A stretch of DNA of 64,000 nucleotides from Cryphonectria parasitica EP155 (lineage: Eukaryota; Ascomycota; Sordariomycetes; Diaporthales; Cryphonectriaceae). The translations under genes and the position numbers were made by a program. Below are positions 37,701 through 49,807 of the stretch, piece by piece. The DNA lies in the NCBI RefSeq assembly GCF_011745365.1, contig NW_024468911.1:3962759-4026758 (forward strand), read 5' to 3'. Numbering within the stretch: the first letter of the stretch is position 1; every line of letters begins with the position of its first letter. The notes under the pieces were generated by a model that saw only the letters and a list, made by a program, of their open reading frames with translations, ran no database searches and was not told the origin of the DNA.

Positions 37701-38351
37701 TCCCAGCGCCTCGTCCGGCCCAAACCCCTCGAGCTGACGGCTCTCGAGGAGGAAATTGTCATTGAGAACCAGGCCGCGCTCGAGAAGAACGGCTTCGTCG
37801 TCTCCGTCGATGAGAGCGGCGATGAGCCTGTCGGCTCCCGCTGTCAGCTCCTCAGCTTGCCCCTGAGCAGGGAAACGACCTTCTCGCTCGCCGACCTGGA
37901 GGAGCTGATCTCCCTGCTGGGAGACGAGCCCACCACCACAGCCACCCCCAACGGCGATGACCAAGGCGTTGGTGATGGTGATGGCGATGACGATGATGGG
38001 ATCCAAGAGAACAGCCGCTCCGTGAGGAGGCACATTCCTCGCCCCTCCAAGGTGCGCAAGATGTTCGCCATGCGCGCGTGCCGGAGCAGCATCATGATCG
38101 GCAAGGCCCTGTCACACCGGCAGATGCAACAGGTCGTCAGACACATGGGCGAGATGGAGAAGCCGTGGAACTGCCCCCATGGCCGGCCTACAATGAGACA
38201 TCTGTGTGGGTTGGGTGCCGCTTGGGATGAGAGGGGATGGAAGGAGGGCGATTGTGGGGGTCTGGATGACGATTCTGGTGCCTTTGTGGGACGGAACACA
38301 GATTGGGCTCGGTACGTCCAACAGATGAAGGAGGAGAGAGATGTGGAATGA
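34780..38351 (+). CDS. pms1: DNA mismatch repair protein PMS1 (MutL-alpha endonuclease subunit)
   Basis: PMS1 partners with MLH1 to nick the new strand during mismatch repair. The exons are 34780-34812, 34875-34971 and 35041-38351 (1146 aa), with acceptors CAG and AAG. The GHKL ATPase domain shows [22 protein letters not shown] (about 30-41), DNGSGI and [13 protein letters not shown] long acidic, Ser-rich linker covers about 400-830. The C-terminal endonuclease motif [12 protein letters not shown] is at about 910-921, with the ACR (about 1056) and CPHGRP (about 1088) zinc-site motifs also present. All catalytic elements are therefore intact. The ATPase motif reads ELVENG where most MutL proteins have ELVENS. 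An out-of-frame ATG sits 7 bases before the start, but the chosen ATG has A at -3 and G at +4. The codon for the 11th residue ends the first exon. Confidence 0.96.
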
Positions 38352-38743
38352 ATCTTTGTCTTTGAATCAGATGAAGGAGGTATGCATGGCATAGGCGCTA
38401 CAAATACTGTTGGCTTGTTGCTTGTCATGAATGTTTATGTGAGCGAGTATGGATCTTTTGCTGAATTGATGTTGATTTGTGTATGGTTCTTGGTGGTTTT
38501 GGTTTTCTTTTGGCACCCACTCTTCTTTTGAGTTTGCAATCCGAGGATGTCCTGTCCTTCCCAATCACTAGTAGCAATAGTCCGCCACCCCCAGGTCGTG
38601 CAAAGTGCATGTAGTTGAACAATCAACCGGTTCCCCGCTGTGATATAAAATATAATCATTGGAGTGTCCCCATTTCGCTTCAAGCCACACTTTGACCCTG
38701 CCCATGTGTCAAACAAGTAGTAGAATGGTTGTTTCGTTGCTAA
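38352..38743. other. Short gap between convergent PMS1 and FarA-like genes
   Basis: 392 bases of 3' flanking sequence for both genes, with no coding content. Confidence 0.6.
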
Positions 38744-41700
38744 TTATGTCATTGACATGTCGAAGTTGAGATTACTCGCGTCACCATTGATACCAAAAAA
38801 TTGAAACCTAGAGGCACGTTAGCTACATATATCTCTCCTCTCCCACTTGCTAGTAGATTGACAATATGGAGACATCAGACTTACCAGTCTTCTACATTCA
38901 GAGTACTCGGCACCGGGGCACCACCTCCGGCACTACCGGTACTCCAGCTGTCTGGACTTTGTCCATCCGCCAGCCCATCAAAACCAACGGGCGGCTGCCA
39001 CGCATTGCCGCCCGCGCCTTGCTGCTGTGGCCCGGCTGGCTGACCTGGGAAACCGGCGATACCAGTTTGCAGGAAGCCTGCGGTGTGTTGTTGTACAGGG
39101 CTCTGGTTTGCTCTGTTTTCCTGCTGAGTCTGGTGTTGTTGCTGGCCGTACATGTTCTGCATCTGCTGTTGTTGGCCCGAGTTCCTCTGGTGCAGTTGCT
39201 GTTGTTGCACTAAGTGTGGATCTAGGTTCTGGTGCGTTTGGGTCGGCGAAATGTGCGGAAAGAGAGGCATGCTTGCACTCTCAGGGAAAAGCTGGTCTGG
39301 TTGGAAATTTTCCCAGACCGCTTGGGAAAGGTTCGGCGAGTTGCGGGTCACGAGGTATAGATCGGGCGGGGTCGCAGGTACTGAGAAAGAAGGGTTGAAT
39401 GGCGTGGGCGGTCGGGTGTGAGGACGTGATGCTGAGCCGCCCATAAAGGCGTCCATGTTGTTTTGTCTGCCACCAGGCGAGGTGATGTGAGGGTGCGGCG
39501 GCGGCATGTGATTACTCGACAAGGACGGCTCTGCTTTGAGAGAGGCCTGCGGGGTCTGCGGCCGGGAGCGTTCATAGGATTCTTGTGGCGTGGGCGTCGC
39601 TACACTGAAGTCGATCGCCATCTCGTCGTATTTCCGCTTTGCCGTCTCCCTAAGTTGCTGCTGCTGCTGCTGCAGCAGCTGGTCCTGAGCGTGCTGCTCA
39701 AGCTGCTGCATGCTCCTTTGGAATTTGGTGTGCCGCTTGCCCGCTGCCTTTTGGAGCCTCTCTTCAAGGTTTCTGTTGCCCAGGATAGCCTCAAAAAGCG
39801 TATACACCATCTTCCCGACTAACCATACTCTGGAGACATCTTTCAAAGCCGTCATACAAGTCCTGATTCTGTCCTGGGTGACCTGCTGGATGGACGGGAT
39901 CGGAGACCGCATTTGATAGACGTGCATGATCAGCGCCGAGAACAAACTATACACGATGAAAGCCGGACAATATCGAAGTTCCTCGTGTGCTGAAAGGTTC
40001 TCAATGATAGACGTAATCATGGCAGCCGCCTGGAAAGCAATGTTGCGCGACGGATAGGCGGCATCCTCGGGGAAACGCGAGTTGCCACCACCAGGAGGCA
40101 TGTGGGCTCGATGTAGCAGGCAGAGCGTGGTGTAATAGTTGGAGTGAAGGAGGGCAGACCAAAAGTGATGCCTTGGCATCTCCCAGTACACCGTCTTGGG
40201 ACAGTTCTGGAGCCAATCCGCCAATGCCATATCACTGTGCGTGAGGTCGATGGGGTTCCGTTGGCGCCCCTTGGCAGCCACGGAGTACTGCTGTGAGAGG
40301 ACCAGCCCCATGATCTCACACAGCTTGACATACTGCATGAAAAAATGAACGTGGACCGGATCAAGAGGATAGTCGCTTGGCTGGCCGTCTTCGTCTTCGA
40401 TGAAATCATCCTCCGTGAGCATCTCAACGTCTGAATCGTCAAGGTTGATGTGGACAGGTCGGCCCAGAGCCACGGCGACAGATCGATCCCGAGTAAAAAG
40501 CGTCCACCAGATTCTCTTCCACAATCTCTTGTCAGTCTTGCTGAGCTGCGAGCCCTCTACGCTCCTGTGCATCCCAGACCCCTGCGCCACAATAGTGGCC
40601 ACGCGCGACCAGTAAAAGACGTTCTTGGTGACGTCTTCTGGTCCTTCCCAGTACCAGCCCATGAGCAGCAAAGATTGTACAATCGTGACCCGGTCGTCTT
40701 CATAACTGGCGTCGTAGAGAGCCTTGGCCCGTTTGTAGAAGGTCAGCGCAGCGGGTGTAGTCGACCCGTTCGCGTCCATGAGCTGCGGGTTGCTACACAC
40801 ACGTGATCCGGCGAGCAGTATGGCCTGCAAGAGCAGCAGTGAGGGTGGATCCTTGGGGTCTTTGTACTGCCTCATGAATCGCGCTCTGTTGATAACTGGT
40901 ACGATTGGGTGAACCCATTTGAAGTAAGAGTCGATAAGCTCATCACAGAGGGAACGGGGCGGAAGGAGGAAGGCGCCTCGCTGGTGCAAAATTTCGATCT
41001 CGACGTTGTCCAGCTCGGTAAGCCTCGCCCTGGACCCACGGACGTTCTCAGGTAGTGGATAGTGAACAACATCGGCGGCTCCTTGTCGGTCGTGGACGAG
41101 GAGAGTCAGGTTGGATGACTCTCCCAGGTAGGCAACACGGCCGGCTTCGGTGATGGGGGCACGAGTGAACTTGGGTTTCATGACTAGGTTTAAATAAGTA
41201 TTGTTGTCGGCCTCCTCTTTCTGGGTCTGCGCCGCCGTCATGGTGGTCGATGGAGTACCTTCTGCAGTGTGATATACGGCGGGTGGCCTGGTGTTGAAGG
41301 TACCAGACCCAGCACTGGGAGCCGGGAGGGGAGAACGGTCTTCGGATCCATCGCCTCGTTCACTGTTCGCACCAAGAAGAGTCAGCAACATGTCGCAGAC
41401 ACCAACGCTGGAATACGTGTTTTTTTTCTTTTTCTTACCTGTCTGAGTCTTTGGTTGTCGAAGCCGCGGGCACCTTCTTCCTCTTCGGGGTGGGGATCTT
41501 GCATTCGATCTGGAAGGCGACGCAGTTTGTACACGGTATGCCTAGGGAGGCGGCATCGCACCTGACCTTCCTCCTGTTACATCATGACTGTTAGTCTTGA
41601 AGAGAATGATCGGCCTGGGAGGGTGGTGGCCTTGTGTGCTTCGCTCGGGGAGCAGCGGAACGAGGCCATCGCGAGCTTGAGCCTCGGCACCAAGGCTGCC

Positions 41701-42402
41701 CCAGATAGCTGGACATGAAAGGGAGTCTGCTCCTCTCGAGTATAGGGATCGACGTACGCATGGCAGGTCTATGGTTCGACAGGACGATTGGTTAGCCACA
41801 AGATCTTTTGATGCATGTTCGAGGCGCAGGAATGACGGTGAGGTCGCGATTGCCATGATCTAGCGTGTCGCGGTGTCGAGGCTCGAGGCCCCGTCTTCGG
41901 CGCAGACACCAACAGCTGAGCTCTGATTATCGAGTTGCCGAGGCACGGTTGCAAGAGTAATCAGCCTCGGAGCTGCAATTGCAGTCCTTGGCTTTTGTCG
42001 GACGGACGAAGCATGGCAAGGAAACAACAATCTGAACAAACACGAGCGAACAGGACAAACACAAAATACGAAGGATTGCAGACTTACCTCGCAGGCGCGG
42101 GAAGCTCGTTGTCTTTTTATTTGCGAACAACACGACAGAGTTAGCAAAGCTCTTGTTTGCAGGCGACGCGACATGGCACGACAGCCCCCTCAATCGAGGG
42201 GGCCTAGTTAAATTTACCTCCGGAAGCTCAGATGAGCCTGGTTCGCGGCCATGTCCCTCTTGGATCCCGCCGTCGTGGTGGGCGAGGCTGTCGCGTCGTT
42301 GCCCCCATTGGTGCCCGAGTCTGAGGAATGGCTCGGATGAGGTTGCGACTGCGATGGCGACTGCAGCTGGAGCGCCTCGACGAGCGAGGCATCCGGGTTC
42401 AT
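38744..42402 (-). CDS. farA: Zn2Cys6 regulator of fatty-acid catabolism, FarA/CTF1-alpha type
   Basis: FarA (Aspergillus) and CTF1-alpha (Fusarium) activate beta-oxidation, peroxisome and cutinase/lipase genes. I build six exons: 42402-42218, 42112-42088, 41768-41758, 41573-41439, 41362-38885 and 38807-38744 (965 aa). The zinc cluster spans four exons and reads C69-x2-C72-x6-C79-x8-C88-x2-C91-x6-C98, with RASRACE, TCHA and RKVRCDAASLGIPCTNC. Exon 3 is only 11 nt. The fungal-specific TF domain follows (YLGESSNLTLLV, LPENVRGSRARLTELDN, GWYWEGPEDVTKN), then a Gln-rich tail. The unspliced frame stops at 38881, but a GTAAGT donor at 38884 and a CTAAC...TAG acceptor lead to a last exon giving DWFQFFGINGD and a stop at 38744. 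The family call rests on the very distinctive zinc cluster and TF domain. Confidence 0.93.
41965..41970 (+). promoter_or_regulatory. CCTCGG hexamer in farA intron 2
   Basis: A match to the FarA core site inside an intron of the FarA-like gene itself. A second copy is at 41682-41687 in the next intron. Both could be chance. Confidence 0.15.
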
Positions 42403-44817
42403 ATTGAGACGGCTGGTCGATCGAGTTTCGTGTCGTGTGGGGGAAATGGGTCTTGCGACCGCTCGATCTGGGCTGAATCTACGTCGGTCACAGGTCCTCC
42501 TCTGTCGAGGGTGGCATCACGGTTGTTGAAGTTGGTGGGGGATCGATCGATCGACTTGGGCTCCAGTCGAGGAGGGCGCCGGGGAGGGATAGAGAGGGAA
42601 AGAAGAACAGAACGGCACGGCCGGTATGTGTATCAAAGCGCACTGCCACCACACAATGGCCTTGGTCTCGTTGACTATTCAGACACGAAGAAGAGTAAGG
42701 TGGCAAGGCTTGGCATGATCCCAAGACGGGACAGGACAGTGATACAGCATAGGTCGTAAGGTTGCAATAGTTTGAAGCTCGGATTTGGGAATACTAGACA
42801 GACATACCAGGACAGGCTCACAGGCAAGGCAGCCAAAGGAGGAGACCCTTCTGTAGTAGCGGTAGACTCATTCTATCCGGGGGAAGGTGGGGGGGGGGGC
42901 AGAGATGAGAACCGGTAGGTACGGTTGTTCCGAGCTCTCCGCTCCAGTTGGGTGCTGTGTTCCAGTGCTCTGTAGTGCTGTATAAGCTGCTGGAGACGCT
43001 ATAAGCAAGCGGCAGATGGCTGCTCCACACCTATGCAGCTCAGCTTAGGCCTGGTGGGTAGGGCACGGCAGAGCTGTCTAGGCACGCTACAGCGGGTTCA
43101 GATACGCTTGCGAAAAAGTATGCATGGGGCCTACTGGTGGGAGCCCAGGGGCCAATCGCAGCTACTGGTTTGGTCAAGCATTGATGAGGTAGAATTGAGA
43201 GGACTGTCAAGAATGGACTTCGAGACGGGTTCTTGTCCAGCCTATTCCAGGTGAAGAAGCTGCTTAAAAGTTTGGGGTGGCAGGAAGTATGGGGCTTGTA
43301 GTACAAGCAAACATTCGATCCTTTTTTTTTTTTTTTTTTTCCCCTATAGCATTATGCAGTGCCAGTAGTAAGTTCCTCTTCCATGGGCCATTCGATCGTT
43401 TCTGATCCAATCGGGTAAGCACGTCGTCCTTGACATCATTGATGGTTGTCATTCTAGACCTTCTCTCTCTCGTGTCTCGTACACTCCCCTCTGGTCTTCC
43501 TCTTTGAAGATAGAGGAGGGAAATGAACAGAAAATGATTGTCTTCACTTGCAAAGCGCTGTTACAATCTATCTCCTCTCTACTGAACATCCGTACATAAG
43601 GCTCGGCAGATGAACACGCTACCACCCGTAAAAATCGACTACCGATTTTTAAGATTTAGGGTACCTCCCAGGAGAACCTGGGACCCTCCCAGGGCCGGGT
43701 ACTTGCGTGAATCAAGCCCCCCAGGCACTGGAACTCTTGCTGGTAGGCAATTCTCTGTCAACTGTAAAAGGAAAGAAAACAAAACAAAACAAGAGAAAGA
43801 GTTTACGTCACGAACCTAGAAGGAGGAAGGATTTCTTTCTTGAAATGTAGACACGGCACCCACCATCCGAGCCCGGTCACGCATCCCCAATTCGGCCTAG
43901 ACGCCGGAGCGAACTGGTTGTGTGACACGGAAATGCCAAGTCTCCCCGGGGTCCTCTTCCTCCTTTTTCACTCGACCCGGCGCAAAGGCTGCACTGTACT
44001 GTACAACACCACCTAAAGAAATTCACGCTATGTCTGGAGGTGGCGCCACGCTAAGACCGTAGGATGTTCTCCATCTAAGTAAGTACCTGGATCCTCGAGC
44101 TTCTAGCTCTTCTTCAGTGGAACGAAGCCTCTCCGGTTTGTTTTCACTATGCTAGTCTACCCTGTTCCAATATCCTTTTGGGTACATAGTAAGATTATTA
44201 CGAAGAACCTTAGGACACCAAGTCATGATGTGTAGGAACAGCTCATCACGTACACAGAGCATGAACCCGAATTATGTGTTGTCCATCTACTTATTGTTAC
44301 ACAAGCGATCTTTCATCCCCCCGCCATAGTCGCGACAAGATACTAATTGTATGCACACTATATTACATATGCACCCCAGATTATTGATCTGCACAATTCC
44401 ACGTGATGCAAAGCCCGCGTCGCCAAGATGCAAGTATAATATACACATCATGCAGAACTTGCTACTACTACTGCATCAGTCGATGCAAGACCAGCTATAT
44501 CGGGAAAACTTTCCGAGCGAGGCTGAGACGCCGGGAGGGGAGGCATGTGAAAGAGAGGGGAAAGGCTGAGCAACGGGCTGCGACATTCAACGTTTCCTTG
44601 ATGCGACCGAGGTTCAGAAAGTAGCACTGTCCGGCTGGTCGGGGCACACTCATGCACGGGAGTTGAAATGGTGGTGCTCAGGTGTAAGCCTTGATGCGAT
44701 GGGTTGTGGGTGCATCATGTGTCTGGACGCATTTCGTCCTGACAATACGTATGTACCATATTGTCCTAAGCACTTGAGTAGTATAGCGTGTTCTGTATTA
44801 TAAGTGTCCCCTTGTTA
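42403..44817. other. farA promoter/leader and MCD4 3' flank
   Basis: About 2.4 kb with no supported gene. It contains an 11-base G run (42889-42899) and a long T tract (about 43321-43340). The AT-richer part near 44200-44500 shows nothing I recognise. Confidence 0.5.
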
Positions 44818-47800
44818 TTATGACTTCCCCGCCGTGGCCTTTTCCCCAGCCCCGGCCTTCACCCCATTCGCCCCGGCCTTGGTCCCCGATTCAACAGCGT
44901 TACCATTCCCGGCCTTGCCGCCCGGCATACCGAGGACCTCGACCCCGCTGATAAACCAGGCCGAGACGCCCTCGAGCGCCGTCACGAAGACGCTCAGCAG
45001 GCTGGCGATGGCGAAGTGCGAGATCGTGCTGCCAATCTCCAGCCATGAGCCCTCGTCCTTGACCACCCAAAAGAAGTACAGCGTCAGGATGTCGGTGATC
45101 GCCATGACCACCATGAAGAGCGCCGAGGGCGCCACGCCGATTCGCTTGTTGAGGATCCCCAGGTTCGCCGACACCAGCGCGAACGGGATCATGAGCTTGA
45201 GAATCAGTAGCGCCCCCTGAGAGAACGGGTCGAAGATGGGGAGCAGCCGGGAGACGCTCTCCAGGCTGAACGAGGAAATGGAGGCGATGTTGCCAGTCGA
45301 GAAGAAGGCCGACTGCAGTAACACGAAGAAAAAGAGCGCCACGCGTGCGTCGGCGAGCCTGAGCGGCCGATATGGGTTCGGCAGCTGGCTGGGTATCTGC
45401 TTGGTCTCGGCTGTGCCGTTGCCCGAGCTGTTCTCGACGACAATCTCAACCTTGTGGGTGGACCTGCCGTAGACCTCGTACTCAAGCCTCACCCATGCCA
45501 CCAGCGTCACCCAGAACACGACATAGAACAGCCCCTCATAAGAGATGGTTAAGATCACGAAGGTGGGGGCGCAGGTGAGGAAGATGACCACGAGGCGGTG
45601 TAGGTAGTTGTTGTTGGTATCCAGCCGGTATGCTAGGGGCATGAGGAATGAGGTGACTGTAACAATCGATCGGGTCAGCACGCAATGCCGTCTGTTCATC
45701 GTACGTGAATGACTTACCCAACACAAGCCAGCCCACGATCTGGTTGCCACGAGGTAGTCCTTGCCTGGCCTGCAAAGACAGTGCGCTTGATCTCGTGACA
45801 ACCATGGCTAGCGCTATCAGGCCCACCTGAACTCCAGTAAGCACTCTCGAGAGGTGCTGCCTCTTGAGCGAGGACTTGGATGCAGTCATCGAAAAGTCGG
45901 CCAGCACGCGGTCCTCAAGTGCCAAGTACAGAAGCCCAACGGCAACCATCAACGCACCTCCCAACAGGACAAGTGTTACATTCTCAGTCTTATTTGCTGG
46001 CAGAAGGGTGAAGGTGCTCATGGAGAGGCAGGAGACTGCCCATACCGAGGACAGGGTCCAGTGCTCCCGCACGAACGACAGCCCGGATGCCAGGGGCCAG
46101 AAGGCGCCGACAATGTACAGTACTGTCAGCACCTCGCGGTGGATGTAGCCTATGGCCAGGGAAATGATGATGCCAATGTAGGCCGCACCACCCAGGCCCA
46201 AGGAGGCCGGTCGCGCGTCTCCCAAGATGACCTTGGCCCCCCGGACAAGAGACTCCCGGCGGGCATAAACCTCCTCCCAGAACAAAACAGGAAAGAACGC
46301 ATATGCATAGTATGCAACAGGCGAGTTGGAGATGATGAAAGAGGCAGCAAGCATCACATAGACAGCAGTGAAGGCTGCCGTCGCGGTCAGATTTCTCGAA
46401 GGCACCACGGCACCTTGAAGGACGTGGAGGTTGATGACAGTTGTAATGGCATATACCATCCATCCCAGGTACCCAATGGTGATTGTCGCCCGGAGGAAGA
46501 GCCAGTCATACGTCTGCAGGTATCTCAGACCCTGCAGGGCAATCTCGATGAGCGCCTCGGACTCCTCGATAGCCTCCTCGTACTTGCCATCGGTAAGGAG
46601 CTGGCGGATGGCAGCGACTCGCTCGTCGGAGGAATGGCCGCTCTCTCCAAGCGGTCTGTACGGTCGATATCTCAGCTCTGAGGCTCTCTTCTGCTCTTCC
46701 TTCACTCGGTACATCTCAAGGATCTCCTGGGCATTGACCAGCAACGCCTCTGCCTTCTCACCCACGTCTGCCGCAAGGTATGGTAACGGGAGCTCGCCGA
46801 CTGAGTTCGCGGGGTACTCGACGCCGACCAAATAGGCCATCAGCGCAGCTACGTCCGCCTGGCTCACATCGTGCCTCCTGACATGATCCAGGTTCCAATC
46901 GGAGGAGTACTCATCATGGCCCGGCGCAACCCGTCCTGAATGGATCTCAGGCTTGGCGACGCCGGAACCCCATGAAATCAGAGGCGTGCGTGTGTTATCT
47001 GGGTGACCATCACCGTGACTGCCCCAGTCGCTCATCCCGTGATCCGCCGTAAAGACGTACGCCGTCCTGCCGTCGTTGTAGAACTTGTCGATCAGCTCGG
47101 TGGTCTCCTTGACGCCCTGGTCGACGACCTTGATGTTATGAAGATACTCCTTGGAATAGGGTCGGTACGAGTGTCCGGTCGTATCGAGGCCGAGCAGGTG
47201 TAGAAAGAAGACAACCCGTTCCTGCTTCAGGGCGTCCTTCAGCGTCTTGTTGCGCTGCGCGTCGTCGAACAGCTCCTTGACGTGGTCAAAAACCCAGTAG
47301 TCTAGATGGGTCGCGTCTTGCGAGAAATCCTCCTCCTCGGCGCCGTACATGAAGGCGTCTACCCTCCCAGGCACGGCTCCCTGTTCAAACATAGGCAGAA
47401 TGTCCGGGCTGCCCCAACTCCAAGTGTGCTGGCTGCGGTTGAACACGCTGTCAAAGTTGACAGGGTTCAGCTTCCAGCCGGTCGTGACAGCCGACACGTC
47501 CTCGTACAATCCGGCAATAAGCGCAACATGTCCAGGCCGCGATTCTGTCGGGACCCGTGTGTGGGAGACACCAAATGTGCCCTGCTCCAGCACTCGAGAT
47601 CTGAGGAAAGGCGCAAGAGGGCGGGGCTCGAGGTCTGCGTCAGACTCGGGGTACGGTTCAGGGTGGGACTGGAAAGCCTTGTCGGCGCGCAAACCGTCGC
47701 CTGCGAGGTAAGCGAGTAAGACGAGGCCGCAAGACGGGAGGGAATGGCGGAGGTGAGCGTACCAACGAACAGGACCAGTCTATCCGCGGGAGCCCTACCG

Positions 47801-47940
47801 GAAGCTGGGCGCTCGACCTTGAAGAGTCGCATGCCGGATACGATAGGACTAACGAAATAGATGTCGAAGATGGAGATCATATAGATCAAATGAAAGACTA
47901 CGGCCAGGGCCAAAAACCTGAACCGTGGAAAGCGCGCCAT
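44818..47940 (-). CDS. mcd4: GPI ethanolamine phosphate transferase 1 (Mcd4/PIG-N)
   Basis: MCD4 adds phosphoethanolamine to the first mannose of the GPI precursor in the ER. The exons are 47940-47763, 47700-45718 and 45656-44818 (999 aa), with donors GTACGC and GTAAGT, acceptors CAG, and consistent phase 1 joins. A signal-anchor lies at about residues 8-28. The alkaline-phosphatase-type domain has GDGLRAD (60-66), the probable nucleophile Thr111 in HTRVPTES, DHGMSDWGSHGDGH metal-binding residues and the RTPLISWGSG block. More than ten hydrophobic spans follow from about residue 440, ending in an Ala/Gly/Lys-rich cytosolic tail. Length and order match the family. It is one of two GPI-pathway genes in the window, but it is not adjacent to BST1, so no cluster is implied. 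Confidence 0.96.
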
Positions 47941-49011
47941 GTTGCTGGCGCTGCGGTGCAGCTCGCGGCGACGCGTCGTAGCTCTCGTAAAGAGGACGGA
48001 GGATGGAGACGGTCGTGGTCGAGTTGCGGAGGAGGGAGAGAGGGGGGGGGGGGAGGAGCGCAGCTCTTTGATGTCTAGAGTCTGACTTCTACCTCTATCA
48101 TGGCTCTGGTGCGACAAAACGCGCCGCAAAAGGAGAGAACTGGTAGACAAAAAGACAGTTGGTCAGTTGCTTACAACGTCTCAAGGGAAACAAATCTGCG
48201 GAAGTAAGATGGAGAAGGGGTCAGGGCGATGATGATTGGTGGTTGGTGGTTCTCACTGTGTACTTCGGACAATAGCAAGCAATGGCGTCTGCCAAGCTGC
48301 GACCCTTGATGCAGCAGCGCCGTTGAGAAGCGGGTCGCCCGGACTGCCAATAGGCAGGGATAGAATACACACGCAGGCTACGGTAGTGGGCTACTTGGTA
48401 TGGTGCGCGATTACTATAGGCTGCTACGGAATAGGGCTGATCAATCAAGTGGTACCTGGAGATCTTCAGTGCCGTCACCGGGGTATGATTACATAACTGT
48501 GGTAGTTAAAATTGCATATCTTCTTTTCCTTTTCTCTTTCTCGCGTCTTTTTTCCCTTTCCTTCCTAGTCAATAACGCGAGATAGATCGAGATATGCATG
48601 ATTATAGAACAGACGGTCTAAAGAGGTAAACGTCCACTAGTTGAATTCAACAAAGGGATCATAGGGTTCCATCAAGAAACACTCACCGACAGCTCTACTG
48701 CCTAGAAGTTTCGAAAGTGAGTGAGAACATTGTACATGTACAGATCCAATCAGTCAGTACCTCATCGACGGCACTGGCTAGGAGATGCCCCAGGTCTTGT
48801 TATAGCGCCAAGCTCCCGGGCAAGGGTCAAAGCTCAGGGGAGGGCGGGACCACTGAGGCCGGGACGGACCCACGCTAAAAACGTCCCGAGGGGCCCCCGG
48901 AGCCGCAACTCTCCTCGAACATCCACCGTGATGTGACGGCTTCCTACGGCGCAACCTATCTCGAGCGTCGCCCAGACCAACAAAATACCGAACTGCTGGG
49001 ACGCCGCCAAG
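47941..49011. other. Divergent promoter region MCD4 / AP-2 sigma
   Basis: Non-coding as far as I can see. A 12-base G run lies at 48042-48053, in the likely MCD4 leader (a C run on the coding strand). No frame is supported. Confidence 0.55.
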
Positions 49012-49599
49012 ATGTTGTCCTTTATTCTTATACAGAACCGCCAGTCAGTAGTCGCAGCACCTCAAGGCTTTGTTCCATTTCCCTTTTGAGCAAGAGGCTG
49101 ATTTCTGGTGGGTTCAGGGGCAAGACCCGGCTGGCCAAGTGGTATGCACCGTACAGCGACGACGAGAAAATCAAGCTCAAGGGCGAGGTATGTCATTACT
49201 TTCAAACGAAAACCTCCTTTGAATTCTCTGTTTAACTGTCAATCACTCACATGGCTCCATCCTCAACAGGTCCATCGTCTCGTAGCCCCGCGCGACCAGA
49301 AATACCAGTCCAACTTCGTCGAGTTTCGCAACAACAAGATCGTGTACCGGCGGTACGCGGGCCTCTTCTTCTGCGCCTGCGTCGACACCAACGACAACGA
49401 GCTCGCCTACCTCGAGGCCATCCACTTCTTCGTCGAGGTCCTTGATGCCTTCTTCGGCAACGTATGCGAGCTAGACCTAGTCTTCAACTTCTACAAGGTT
49501 TATGCCATCCTCGATGAGGTCTTCCTCGCTGGGGAGATTGAGGAGACGAGCAAGCAGGTGGTCCTGACCAGGCTGGAGCATCTTGATAAGCTGGAGTAG
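49012..49599 (+). CDS. aps2: AP-2 complex subunit sigma
   Basis: This is the small chain of the AP-2 clathrin adaptor for endocytosis at the plasma membrane. The exons are 49012-49043, 49118-49187 and 49270-49599 (143 aa, the usual size), with donors GTCAGT and GTATGT and acceptors CAG. The start [20 protein letters not shown] is diagnostic of AP small chains and is produced only after splicing of the 32-nt first exon. The middle shows [19 protein letters not shown] and [15 protein letters not shown], and the end [19 protein letters not shown] distinguishes the AP-2 form from AP-1 sigma. It lies tail to tail with PPM1, only 208 bases between stop codons. Confidence 0.97.
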
Positions 49600-49807
49600 C
49601 ATACATTTCGGAAACGAGGTGGTCGCTGCTGCGTGTACAAAGAGTATAAATTGCTTTTGGGCGAGGCGTATGGCGTTTCGAACAGCTGGCGGTGACATAA
49701 TGCTGCTAGCCACTCGGTATAATATATGAAAAATCGTCCTCTTCACGGCGGAATCGTTGGGAATCATCTTGGTATCGAGCAAGCCTCCAAAGGAAGAGAT
49801 TAGCCAC

